Shown here in pieces: positions 54,601 through 61,076 of a stretch of DNA of 64,000 nt (the stretch's first letter is position 1; each line of letters opens with the position of its first letter). The DNA comes from Lachnospiraceae bacterium (GTDB lineage Bacteria; Bacillota; Clostridia; Lachnospirales; Lachnospiraceae). Under the pieces are notes generated by a model. It saw only the letters and a program-made list of their open reading frames with translations. It was not told where the DNA came from and did not search any database. Location: NCBI GenBank assembly GCA_017437965.1, contig JAFRWN010000020.1:1-64000 (forward strand), written 5' to 3'. Made by a program: the position numbers and the translations under genes.

Positions 54601-54841
54601 GGGGCACATAGTAGCCCTTCATTGTACGGTAACGGGGGATCATGTCTTTTATTACACGTGTCAGGACATGGCCGATATGGGGCTTTCCGTTTGCTGTCGG
54701 AGGTCCGTCATAAAAGGTGTAGGTCGGGCCTTCCTTACGGCTGTCCATTGACTTTTCGAAGATTTTGTTTTCCTTCCAGAACTTCTCTACAGCCTTCTCA
54801 CGGGAGGCGAAGTTCATGTTGGTGTCGACTTTCTGGTACAT
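51689..54841 (-). CDS. ileS: Isoleucyl-tRNA synthetase (long, IleRS2-like)
   Basis: Class I synthetase with an editing domain. 1050 residues. HIGH at 55-58 (NGKPHIGHVL), WDTHGLPVELEVEKLLG, editing-site TTTPWTLPSN and KMSKHLGN. The length and the VELEVEK stretch suggest the eukaryote-like IleRS2 group, which is often mupirocin tolerant; this subgroup call is tentative. RBS GAGAGGA. Lies downstream of proS with a 183-base spacer full of stem-loops and no T-box. Confidence 0.95.
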   Translation of the reverse strand: MYQKVDTNMNFASREKAVEKFWKENKIFEKSMDSRKEGPTYTFYDGPPTANGKPHIGHVLTRVIKDMIPRYRTMKGYYVPRKAGWDTHGLPVELEVEKLLGLDGKEQIEEYGMDPFIRKCKESVWKYKGMWEDFSGTVGFWADMDNPYVTYHDDFIESEWWALKEIWNKGLLYKGFKIVPYCPRCGTPLSSHEVAQGYKAVKERSAVVRFKVKGEDAYFLAWTTTPWTLPSNVALCVNPADEYVKVKAADGYTYYMASALLDTVLGKLATEDKPAYEILEKYVGTDLENKEYEPLFACAAEKAAKQNKKGFFITCDGYVTMSDGTGIVHIAPAFGEDDANVGRKYDLPFVQFVDGKGLMTEETPFAGLFVKDADPKVLVDLDSRGLLFDAPKFEHDYPFCWRCDTPLIYYARESWFIKMTAVRDQLVANNKTVNWIPPSIGEGRFGNWLENIQDWGISRNRYWGTPLNIWTCECGEMVSIGSRAELAEKSGNPENAKVELHRPYIDEVTIPCPKCGKAMHRVPEVIDCWFDSGAMPFAQHHYPFENKEVFESQFPAAFISEAVDQTRGWFYSLMAESTLLFNKAPYENVIVLGLVLDEKGQKMSKHLGNAVDPFEALKEYGADAIRWYFYINSAPWLPNRFHGKAVQEGQRKFMGTLWNTYAFFTLYANIDNFDATKYSLEYDKLPVMDKWLLSKLNTVVKKVDENLDKYMIPEAARALDDFVDEMSNWYVRRCRERFWAKGMEQDKINAYMTLYTALVTIAKAAAPMIPFMTEDIYRNLVCSIDPSAPESVHLCDFPAYDESLIDTELEAQMETALDVVVLGRAGRNAANIKQRQPIGEMFVKSEKKLSEFYVEIVEDELNVKKVTFTDDVSGFTTYLFKPQLRTLGKRFGKQINAVKEALAALDSAKAVKELNETDNVTVVIDGTEEKIAREDLLIETVKNEKFVSTEDKGITVVLDTNLTEELINEGFVREIISKVQTMRKDAGFEVMDKITVGVSGNDKITAICEKNAEEIKRIVMAESITENTADGFVKEWNLNGEDVTLSVKKL

Positions 54842-54901
54842 CTTGTGTCCTCTCTTTTTATATGTAAATAGCTTCCTTCAGATAACGCTGCGCGATCACT
54901 C

Positions 54902-54988
54902 GGAAACTGCGTTTCCTCGTGACACGGCTGTCGCCGTGTTACATCCTTGTCTTAAGCTTCTCCCGGAAGTAAACTTCCGTCGAAGCTT
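54902..54988 (-). repeat. Stem-loop array between proS and ileS
   Basis: Three hairpins in 87 bases of the 183-base spacer (54842-55024): GGAAAC-tgc-GTTTCC (54902-54916), ACACGGC-tgtc-GCCGTGT (54922-54939), and a nested one (AAGCTTC/GAAGCTT outside, GGAAG/CTTCC inside; 54954-54988). No T runs and no T-box sequence. The structures are symmetric, so strand is uncertain. They could halt or process the proS-ileS transcript. Confidence 0.55.
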
Positions 54989-55024
54989 TAGCCAAGTCTG
55001 TCGCACAGCTTGTAGCTTACGCGA

Positions 55025-56488
55025 TCAATATGCTTTACCCCAGTAAACCAGCTTCTTTGCGGGTTTGCCGCAGCAGATGCATTTATCGGAGATGGTTTCC
55101 TGTTCGAAGGGCATGCAGCGTGAGGTGAGTCCTGCTTCTTCTTTAACCTTGAGCTCGCAGTCAAGCTCGCCGCACCACATTGCCTTGATAAATCCGGGTT
55201 TGGTGTCTGCTTTTTCCTTGAAGTCTTCCCACTCGGTTGCCTCGTAGGTGTGGGCTGCCATATGCGCCTTAGCGCGTGCAAGCATGTCGTTCTGTATGCT
55301 TACAAGGATTTCTGTTGCCTTCGTCTCGATCTCATCAAGGCTTACAACTATCTTCTCTCTTGTATCGCGGCGTACGATCACGCACTGGTTCTTTTCGATA
55401 TCCTTGGGTCCGATCTCAATACGGATCGGGATTCCGCGCATTTCCTGCTCGGAGAATTTCCAGCCCGGAGTCTTGTCGGAATCATCGGTCTTTACCCTGA
55501 TCTTCTCATCATGGAAAGCCTCGATCTTAATGCCTGCAAGCCTCTTCCTGATCTCCTCGCACTTCTCAAGCACGCCCTCTTTCTTCTGCATGATCGGGAT
55601 GATCACTGCCTGGGTGGGTGCTATATGAGGAGGAAGCACAAGTCCGTCGTCATCGCCATGAACCATGATGATCGCGCCGATTATTCTTGTTGACATTCCC
55701 CAGCTTGTCTGGTGAACATATTTTATCTTGTTGTCCTTGTCGGTGAAGGTCATGTCGAAAGCATGTGCAAAGCCGTCACCGAAATTATGGGAGGTACCTG
55801 ACTGAAGTGCCTTGCCGTCATGCATCAACGCTTCGATAGTGTAGGTTGCCTCGGCACCCGCAAACTTCTCCTTGTCGGTCTTACGTCCCTTGACAAGAGG
55901 AATCGCAAGCACCTCCTCGCAGAACTTAGCATAGAGGTTCAGCATCTGTATTGTCCTTGCTTCTGCCTCCTCTGCGGTTGCATGTATCGTATGGCCCTCC
56001 TGCCACAGAAATTCTGCGGAACGAAGGAAGGGTCTTGTCGTCTTTTCCCAGCGTACAACGGAGCACCACTGATTGTAGAGCTTCGGAAGGTCACGGTAGG
56101 ACTCAACTATCCTCGAGTAAAAATCACAGAAAAGGGTCTCGGAAGTCGGACGGACTGCAAGGCGTTCCTGAAGTTTCTCGCTTCCGCCAACAGTTACCCA
56201 TGCACACTCGGGTGCAAAACCCTCAACATGATCCTTTTCCTTGGTCAGAAGGCTCTCGGGAATGAACATGGGCATGTAAACATTCTCCACGCCTGTTTCC
56301 TTGAATCTTGCGTCAAGCTCCTTCTGGATATTCTCCCAGATCGCATAGCCTGCCGGACGGATTATCATGCATCCCTTAATGCCTGAATACTCTACAAGTT
56401 CAGCCTTCTTTACTATATCGGTATACCATTGTGCAAAGTCCACATCCCTTGATGTAATAGACTCCACAAGTTTCTTGTCATCTGCCAT
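55025..56488 (-). CDS. proS: Prolyl-tRNA synthetase, archaeal/eukaryote-like short form
   Basis: Class II synthetase, 487 residues. It lacks the bacterial editing insertion; instead it has the archaeal/eukaryotic layout: [16 protein letters not shown] start, [39 protein letters not shown] (motif 2 region), and a C-terminal zinc-binding tail with Cys pairs ([14 protein letters not shown]) ending in WGKAY. That form occurs in many Clostridia. Own promoter at 56549-56577; RBS GGAAAGGA. Confidence 0.95.
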   Translation of the reverse strand: MADDKKLVESITSRDVDFAQWYTDIVKKAELVEYSGIKGCMIIRPAGYAIWENIQKELDARFKETGVENVYMPMFIPESLLTKEKDHVEGFAPECAWVTVGGSEKLQERLAVRPTSETLFCDFYSRIVESYRDLPKLYNQWCSVVRWEKTTRPFLRSAEFLWQEGHTIHATAEEAEARTIQMLNLYAKFCEEVLAIPLVKGRKTDKEKFAGAEATYTIEALMHDGKALQSGTSHNFGDGFAHAFDMTFTDKDNKIKYVHQTSWGMSTRIIGAIIMVHGDDDGLVLPPHIAPTQAVIIPIMQKKEGVLEKCEEIRKRLAGIKIEAFHDEKIRVKTDDSDKTPGWKFSEQEMRGIPIRIEIGPKDIEKNQCVIVRRDTREKIVVSLDEIETKATEILVSIQNDMLARAKAHMAAHTYEATEWEDFKEKADTKPGFIKAMWCGELDCELKVKEEAGLTSRCMPFEQETISDKCICCGKPAKKLVYWGKAY

Positions 56489-56548
56489 TTATTATTTCAG
56501 TCCTTTCCCCCAAAAGGGTATAGTACGTGCTTATAAAACATCCTGTTA

Positions 56549-56577
56549 ATTTTACGAAAAATGAGCCGTTTTGTCAA
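56549..56577 (-). promoter_or_regulatory. proS promoter
   Basis: Minus strand: TTGACA (56572-56577), 17 bases, TAAAAT (56549-56554). Predicted start near 56542, giving a 54-base leader without T-box. Confidence 0.78.
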
Positions 56578-56694
56578 GCAAGCAAAGCATTTTATATAAG
56601 ATTCTCCCTAATGTCGACAACTTGCACAAATTTTATCGATTTTTTTAGGCATGTTTACCAATGCGTTTGTAACAAATGTTACGCGGACACGAAA

Positions 56695-56729
56695 AAAGGA
56701 CCAAAAAATTTATGTTTTTTTGGTCCTTT
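56695..56729 (-). terminator. Strong bidirectional-type terminator upstream of proS
   Basis: A 14-bp perfect stem (56695-56708 with 56716-56729; AAAGGACC plus six A) and a 7-base loop. On the minus strand it ends transcripts arriving from the 56913-57677 gene and the stem-loop region before it. Confidence 0.85.
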
Positions 56730-56804
56730 AGCCATGTTGTTATCTGCTATTATATATATGTCGACAATCTCGGGTGTCACGATCACAAAAAATCTATCCT
56801 GCGA

Positions 56805-56889
56805 AGACTAAATTCTTCAGTCTCATGGTTACCCCAGACCATCTTAAAGAGGCGTCAGAACCTCTTTCCGTGAGTGGCACCCGGCGCCA
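56805..56889 (-). other. Cluster of four consecutive stem-loops, possible structured RNA
   Basis: In the 424-base gene-free stretch 56489-56912. Stems: TGGC/GCCA (56875-56889), AAAGAGG/CCTCTTT (56846-56867, 8-base loop), ATGGT/ACCAT (56825-56842, 8-base loop), AGACT/AGTCT (56805-56823, 9-base loop), separated by only a few bases. It lies in the 3' region of the kinase-like gene on the minus strand, before the terminator at 56695. I could not match it to a known riboswitch or RNA class; strand is uncertain. Confidence 0.4.
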
Positions 56890-56912
56890 GGCGCAGTAAG
56901 TCCGAAAATCAC

Positions 56913-57677
56913 TTATTCAGTCAGGAAGCAGTCTACAAAAGGATAATCCCCGGCTGCAGCTTCCTTAAGAACCTCAAGGCCTTCCACTGCAGCATAATCA
57001 TCAGCCTCAGCTTTTATAATGACAACGCCTTCCGGATAAAGACTCTCTCCGGTATACTCCCTGTCACCATCGCCAGTCTCACCCAACCTTCTGGGGCTGA
57101 ACAGTATCTGCCTGGTCTCCTCTCCGGATTCATAGCTCTGCTTAGCAAGCCTTACAATTGTTTCTGCAAGCAGCTCCGGATCCGCATTGGTGCTGTCCAG
57201 GATCAGATTATAGTTGTCAAAATCAAAATAATGAACATTATAGAGCTCGGCATAGCGCATGTTTTCGTTTGCTGCGCGCTCTTTAAGCTGGTTCTTGCAG
57301 TCCTCAAGGCTCTTGTAGGTTTCAACCTCGCCTCTCGAAGCATCCGCAAAAACTCTTCTTGCCGCCTCATCTATGCTTACGGTAAGGAAAACCTTGAAGC
57401 TCTTTTCCACAAAATTCCATGCGAGCCTTGAATCGAAAACTATGTTCTTGTCGGGATTCTCTCTTGAAATCCTTGCCGTAGTATCATCTATCAGATGGTC
57501 ATATTTATGGTCCGAACACATCAGCTTGTTCATTTCAAGAACGCTCAGTCCGAATTCCTCGGCAAGCTGCCTCTGTACCGTACCCGTCGAATATATTTCA
57601 AAGCCGTATTTTTCTTTTAAAATCCTGCAGATCGTCGATTTTCCGCTGCCAAGATTTCCTGTAAGTGTTATATGCAT
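56913..57677 (-). CDS. Cytidylate-kinase-like P-loop protein with C-terminal extension
   Basis: 254 residues from ATG 57677 (MHITLTGNLGSGKSTI; GGAGGT four bases before). The Walker A GNLGSGKST and EIYSTGTVQRQLAEEFG are typical of the Cmk-like / AAA_18 kinases; the core ends near residue 170 after NYNLILDST. The last 65 residues (from about 190) are an extra acidic segment of unknown role. Substrate unknown: true cytidylate kinases are longer in the NMP-binding part, so a different nucleotide or small molecule is possible. Confidence 0.75.
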   Translation of the reverse strand: MHITLTGNLGSGKSTICRILKEKYGFEIYSTGTVQRQLAEEFGLSVLEMNKLMCSDHKYDHLIDDTTARISRENPDKNIVFDSRLAWNFVEKSFKVFLTVSIDEAARRVFADASRGEVETYKSLEDCKNQLKERAANENMRYAELYNVHYFDFDNYNLILDSTNADPELLAETIVRLAKQSYESGEETRQILFSPRRLGETGDGDREYTGESLYPEGVVIIKAEADDYAAVEGLEVLKEAAAGDYPFVDCFLTE

Positions 57678-57718
57678 AAGTACCTCCATCGTAAAAACGG
57701 CGTGATGCGCCATGCGGA

Positions 57719-57750
57719 TAACAAAACCGGCCGCGGAATCCGCAGCCGGT
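57719..57750 (-). terminator. Terminator of the small membrane-protein gene
   Basis: ACCGGC (57726-57731) with GCCGGT (57745-57750) around GCGG/CCGC, followed on the minus strand by TTTTGTTAT. Confidence 0.75.
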
Positions 57751-57775
57751 CTGAAATGCTATTTAAAACAAGTAA

Positions 57776-58222
57776 TTACTGCTGTCTGTCTCTTCTAGCA
57801 TACTTAGCGATAAGACCCTCAATGAAAGGAACCTTGATAGTCTTCATACCACAAGCCATGAATGCAAGGAGAAGCATAAGGATCTTCTTGCAGAAGTCGA
57901 TGATCCAGTCGATGAAATCGAAGATCTGATTGATCTTGCTGATTGCTTCGGTGCTGTTGAACTGAGTATCTGCATTGAAGATTCTGGTGAACCAGTTGAT
58001 AAAATCAAATACATCAGGAAGCAGACCAACAAGTGCATGAAGCACGCTTACGAAAAGCACGATCAGAAGTGACTTAACTGCCGAGATTCTTACAAAGTCG
58101 CTGTCCTCTGCGATAAGGATATAGCCTACAAGAGCTATCAGGGAAATACCGCCCATGAAATAACCAACAAGGAAGCACAGACAAGCAAGAAAACCGATGT
58201 GAATACCTAATTTAGATTTCAT
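57776..58222 (-). CDS. Small multi-pass membrane protein, unknown function
   Basis: 148 residues from ATG 58222 (MKSKLGIHIGF). About three or four hydrophobic segments: IHIGFLACLCFLVGYFMGGISLIALVGYILIA, SLLIVLFVSVLHALVGLL, and WIIDFCKKILMLLLAFMACG. The segment order resembles DUF4870-like small membrane proteins, but I cannot confirm the family. The upstream ATG at 58267 is excluded since transcription from the promoter at 58272-58300 begins near it; the ATG at 58249 (MPKKGKNRK) remains possible, though without an RBS. Own promoter and terminator, so a single-gene unit. Confidence 0.65.
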   Translation of the reverse strand: MKSKLGIHIGFLACLCFLVGYFMGGISLIALVGYILIAEDSDFVRISAVKSLLIVLFVSVLHALVGLLPDVFDFINWFTRIFNADTQFNSTEAISKINQIFDFIDWIIDFCKKILMLLLAFMACGMKTIKVPFIEGLIAKYARRDRQQ

Positions 58223-58271
58223 TTTTCTATTTTTTCCTTTCTTCGGCATGTTTAACACGCCATACACAAAT

Positions 58272-58300
58272 ATAATACACTAAATTTTCACATTTGTAAA
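58272..58300 (-). promoter_or_regulatory. Promoter of the small membrane-protein gene
   Basis: Minus strand: TTTACA (58295-58300), 17 bases, TATTAT (58272-58277), each one base off consensus. Predicted start near 58265. Confidence 0.7.
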
Positions 58301-58321
58301 TACCAAACATATAAAAAAGCA

Positions 58322-58460
58322 CATAAAAAAGTCTCCCTCCTTTAAGCTACGTCTGGATATCGGCCGGCTGCATATGAGGAAGACTTTTTTGCCATGTCGG
58401 GTGCGTTTCAACCTTGTTACTTTTGCTTGAAAACGTGACGACTACGATACCCGGCATACG
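58322..58460 (-). ncRNA. Candidate structured noncoding RNA ending in a strong terminator
   Basis: In the gene-free stretch 58223-58677. Read on the minus strand: a closing helix TGCCGGGT (58449-58456) with ACCC (58399-58402) plus GGCA (58390-58393), a 5-base bulge between; inside it a hairpin CGTTTTCAA/TTGAAACG (58404-58435) with one bulged base; then a 15-bp terminator stem (58325-58339 with 58376-58390) ending in T6. One stem position is G-U on the minus strand but C-A on the plus strand, which favours the minus strand. No ORF fits. 5' end and promoter not found; RNA class unknown to me. Confidence 0.5.
58325..58390 (-). terminator. 15-bp terminator of the candidate RNA
   Basis: AAAAAAGTCT and CCTC on one side, GAGG and AGACTTTTTT on the other, around a 36-base loop (58340-58375) that itself contains GGCCGGC. 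T run on both strands. Confidence 0.75.
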
Positions 58461-58611
58461 GCTGATAAATAAATGATAGCATCCGGCCGTTTTTAATTCC
58501 ATTGACAAAGGGGAGATTTTTTGAGCTTTTTTTATGAACATGAGACCGTTCTTTCGTCCTTTTACACAAATCGCATCCCTCGTTTTCATGAACTTTTAAC
58601 AAATCTAAAGC
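58461..58611. other. Intergenic stretch without a recognisable gene
   Basis: Between the candidate RNA and the DUF1858 promoter. It is AT-rich with TATCAT-like boxes on the minus strand but no well-spaced promoter, and no ORF with an RBS. I see nothing else that I can support. Confidence 0.5.
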
Positions 58612-58640
58612 TTGACTGAAAAGGCCCGTTTGTATATAAT
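58612..58640 (+). promoter_or_regulatory. DUF1858 gene promoter
   Basis: TTGACT (58612-58617), 17 bases, TATAAT (58635-58640). Predicted start near 58647, about 31 bases before the ATG. Confidence 0.78.
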
Positions 58641-58677
58641 GATAGCGGTTGTACAACAAAAAAGGAGGTAAGAACCC

Positions 58678-58881
58678 ATGGAAATAACAAAAGAAATCAC
58701 CATCGGTGAGCTTTTAAATATCGATACCGGCGTAATCCCGATTCTTATGAACATCGGCATGCACTGTGTCGGCTGCCCTGCTTCCGCAGGCGAATCTGTC
58801 GAGGAGGCCGCAATGGTACACGGAATCGATCCCGATGAACTCGTTTCCCAGATCAATCAGTATCTTGCAGAAAACAAGTAA
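58678..58881 (+). CDS. DUF1858 domain protein
   Basis: 67 residues: ITKEITIGELLNIDTGVIPILMNIGMHCVGCPAS followed by ESVEEAAMVHGIDPDELVSQIN. This is the DUF1858 (ScdA_N-like) domain, seen alone or fused to hybrid-cluster and redox proteins; the CVGC pair suggests metal, cluster or redox binding. Strong RBS AAAGGAGGT. Own promoter and terminator. Function not established. Confidence 0.85.
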   Translation: MEITKEITIGELLNIDTGVIPILMNIGMHCVGCPASAGESVEEAAMVHGIDPDELVSQINQYLAENK

Positions 58882-58886
58882 AATAA

Positions 58887-58920
58887 AAAACTGCCGGCGC
58901 AAAACCGGCAGTTTTATTTT
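58887..58920. terminator. Shared terminator of DUF1858 gene and mecA
   Basis: 11-bp perfect stem AAAACTGCCGG/CCGGCAGTTTT (58887-58897, 58905-58915) with a 7-base loop and a T-rich tail on both strands; it serves both convergent genes. Confidence 0.88.
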
Positions 58921-58923
58921 TGC

Positions 58924-59700
58924 TTATCTGTTTTTTAACTCCGCAAGCCTCGAAACCGCATCTCCCGCAAGCATATATTTCATATATTCCTTGTAGTATG
59001 CTACGGTCTGGTTTCTCATCACCGTGCCGAATTCACAGCCCATGTTGCAGACTCTGATGAATACTTCGGCTTTTAAATTGCCCATGAAGAGCACAAGATA
59101 ATAACGTTTTGCATTTCTTTCTTTGTAGAGGTCCGATTTGCCATGGAATTCATGGTCGATCATTGCCGCATACTCTGCAGCATCCTCAAGGCTTTCGAAA
59201 CAGAAGCTCCGGTAAACATTCGGAAGCTTTATCCTCTTCATTCCCTTAAGGGCTTCCATCTTTTCTTCATCGCTTCCCTCAAGGTTTGCCTTGATGTTCT
59301 TGAGTTCCTTCAGCACATTTCCGATAATCGAATTCTGTGCATCCTCAAAGTTCTCGAGCCTGTTCTCTGAAAACATCTCTTGAGGCTCGTCCTCTGTTTC
59401 GTTATTATCTGTTCCCGGAGTGAATCTTGAGAACCTCATGTCAAGCTCATCCGGATTTTCAACTTTCGTTATTATCATTACCAGGGATGAAGAAGAAGTC
59501 GGTATCGCTTCAACAACGATAGGAACATCCTCGCCTACAAAACCGTAGTCACGCTCTGCAAGGAGCATCATATCCCTGAAAAGTGCCTTGGCTTTTTCGG
59601 AGCCGTATGCAAGCTCGCCCAGGCTGATCTGCCTTTCCCTCAGATCCTCGCTGGTAAGAGTGCATTTGATCTGGTTTTCATTGAGTTTTTCTATTTTCAT
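58924..59700 (-). CDS. mecA: MecA-type ClpC adaptor protein
   Basis: Adaptor that delivers proteins to ClpCP. 258 residues. The N-terminal domain starts MKIEKLNENQIKCTLTSEDL, typical of MecA; a charged linker (about 85-130) follows; the C-terminal ClpC-binding domain includes NVYRSFCFESLEDAAEYAAMI and YYLVLFMGNL. RBS AAGGAGAG. Substrates (competence or other regulators) cannot be told from sequence. Confidence 0.9.
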   Translation of the reverse strand: MKIEKLNENQIKCTLTSEDLRERQISLGELAYGSEKAKALFRDMMLLAERDYGFVGEDVPIVVEAIPTSSSSLVMIITKVENPDELDMRFSRFTPGTDNNETEDEPQEMFSENRLENFEDAQNSIIGNVLKELKNIKANLEGSDEEKMEALKGMKRIKLPNVYRSFCFESLEDAAEYAAMIDHEFHGKSDLYKERNAKRYYLVLFMGNLKAEVFIRVCNMGCEFGTVMRNQTVAYYKEYMKYMLAGDAVSRLAELKNR

Positions 59701-59740
59701 AAGCGCTCTCCTTTCCCACGAGGTATTTCTTTACACCCTA

Positions 59741-59769
59741 AGTATATGATAATTTTCGGAATATGTCAA
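59741..59769 (-). promoter_or_regulatory. mecA promoter
   Basis: Minus strand: TTGACA (59764-59769), 17 bases, TATACT (59741-59746). Confidence 0.8.
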
Positions 59770-59851
59770 TAGTCCTGCCTGTGAAAACAGTGTGACTTGG
59801 CTTTTCTTTGGCATATTTAAGAAAATGTTAAAAATAACGACAAAATAGTAC

Positions 59852-59880
59852 TTGTAATTTTCGAATTTCTACTATACAAT
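59852..59880 (+). promoter_or_regulatory. Ferredoxin gene promoter
   Basis: TTGTAA (59852-59857), 17 bases, TACAAT (59875-59880), followed by a leader with AGGAGGT. Confidence 0.65.
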
Positions 59881-59912
59881 AATATCAGACTTATTTTAGG
59901 AGGTAATTAATT

Positions 59913-60080
59913 ATGGCTTATGTAATTAATGACGGCTGTGTTTCTTGTGGTGCATGTGCAGGCGAGTGCCCTGTAAATGCCATCTCTGAGGGAGATACAC
60001 AGTATGTAATCGATGCTGATGTTTGTCTTGAGTGTGGCGCTTGCGCTGATGCTTGTCCTACCGGATCAATCTCACTTTAA
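59913..60080 (+). CDS. 2[4Fe-4S] ferredoxin, 55 residues
   Basis: Clostridial-type small electron carrier, too short for many ORF lists. Two clusters: CVSCGACAGECP (residues 9-20) and CLECGACADACP (38-49). AYVINDGCVSCGACAGECPV is the typical start. Strong RBS AGGAGGT seven bases before the ATG. Cys codons are mostly TGT and Ala codons GCT, unlike neighbouring genes, a sign of high expression. It is the natural acceptor for the 2-oxoacid oxidoreductase at 15291-18409. Single-gene unit with promoter and terminator. Confidence 0.97.
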   Translation: MAYVINDGCVSCGACAGECPVNAISEGDTQYVIDADVCLECGACADACPTGSISL

Positions 60081-60103
60081 GATAAATTAAAAGCGAAAAC
60101 AAC

Positions 60104-60134
60104 AAGAACCTGCCAAATGGCAGGTTCTTTTTTT
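60104..60134 (+). terminator. Terminator between ferredoxin and sufB
   Basis: 11-bp perfect stem AAGAACCTGCC/GGCAGGTTCTT (60104-60114, 60119-60129), loop AAAT, then seven T. On the minus strand a looser T-rich stretch follows, so it may also end the dnaB-suf operon. Confidence 0.9.
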
Positions 60135-60155
60135 GTCGTAAGCCCTTTTTAATTT

Positions 60156-61076
60156 TTATCGTAAAAATCCATTAACTATCTGCTCCTCAGCCTCTTCCTC
60201 GGTAAGACCGAGTGTCATAAGCTTCGTAAGCTGCTCTCCCGCAATTTTACCGATGGCGGCCTCATGTATCAGTGAAGCATCGATGTCAAGTGCCTCAAGC
60301 TTCGGCACTGCGAGTATATGGGCATTGTCCATAATGATGGCGTCACACTCTGTATGACCCTTGCACGGTGCATTTCCGATTATTATCGCATCAAACTTCT
60401 GGTAGGAATTGTCCTTTGCAACTGAACGGGAAACCACGTCTGCCGAAGCATCTATTCCGTTAAGCTTAACCTCATAAACACTCTCAGCCTTCTGTTCCCC
60501 ATGGGTCATAAGCCTCTCCCTTACAACAAGGCTTGCACCTCTCGCAAGCTCTGCAGTTGTGGTTCTTACCGTCGAGTCAACACCCTTAATCTGGACCATC
60601 TCCATTTCCATGGAGCTTCCTTCTTCCATGTGGACCTCAGTACCGGGATTAAGTATCCTCTTGCCGCTGCCATCACCCTGGCCATAGTGTTTTTCTACAT
60701 ATTTTACCTTTGCATTCTTTCCGACAAAGAAGCGGTGGATACCGTCATGCTCCGAATCGAGACTGCCGCTGTTATGGATTCCGCAGCCGGCAACGATAAC
60801 GACATCCGCATCTTCACCGATATGGAAATCATTATATACCATTTCCTTAAGCCCGCTTTTTGAAAGCACTACAGGAATATGCACGCTTTCCTTTTTGGTG
60901 CCGGGCTTGATGAAAATATCGATTCCGGGAACGTCGGTCTTTGTTACTATGTCAATGTTTTCCGTTGTATTTCTTCCCGCAAGCTCCGAATTTGCACGGA
61001 TATTATAGGCTCCCGCAGGAACGTCATGCAGGTCTGCTATTTCTTCAAGCAGCTGTTTCTGTATAAGATCGACCAT
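60156..61076 (-). CDS. sufB: SufB/SufD-family Fe-S assembly scaffold (minimal Suf system)
   Basis: 306 residues from ATG 61076, overlapping the sufC stop by one base (TAATG). Beta-helix core as in SufB/SufD: IKPGTKKESVHIPVVL, IVAGCGIHNSG, IIGNAPCKGHTECDAII and LDIDASLIHEAAIGKIAGEQL. It is much shorter than E. coli SufB (about 495) and no SufD, SufS or SufU is beside it, so this resembles the SufBC minimal (SMS-type) arrangement. With SufC it builds or delivers Fe-S clusters, needed by the oxidoreductase and ferredoxins here. Last gene of gdpP-rplI-dnaB-sufC-sufB. Confidence 0.88.
   Translation of the reverse strand: MVDLIQKQLLEEIADLHDVPAGAYNIRANSELAGRNTTENIDIVTKTDVPGIDIFIKPGTKKESVHIPVVLSKSGLKEMVYNDFHIGEDADVVIVAGCGIHNSGSLDSEHDGIHRFFVGKNAKVKYVEKHYGQGDGSGKRILNPGTEVHMEEGSSMEMEMVQIKGVDSTVRTTTAELARGASLVVRERLMTHGEQKAESVYEVKLNGIDASADVVSRSVAKDNSYQKFDAIIIGNAPCKGHTECDAIIMDNAHILAVPKLEALDIDASLIHEAAIGKIAGEQLTKLMTLGLTEEEAEEQIVNGFLR

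Noticed and set aside
54842-55024. T-box leader for ileS
   Set aside because: The spacer has hairpins but no T-box core sequence on the minus strand.
56805-56889. tRNA-like cloverleaf
   Set aside because: There is no acceptor stem, T-loop sequence or CCA-type end that fits a tRNA.
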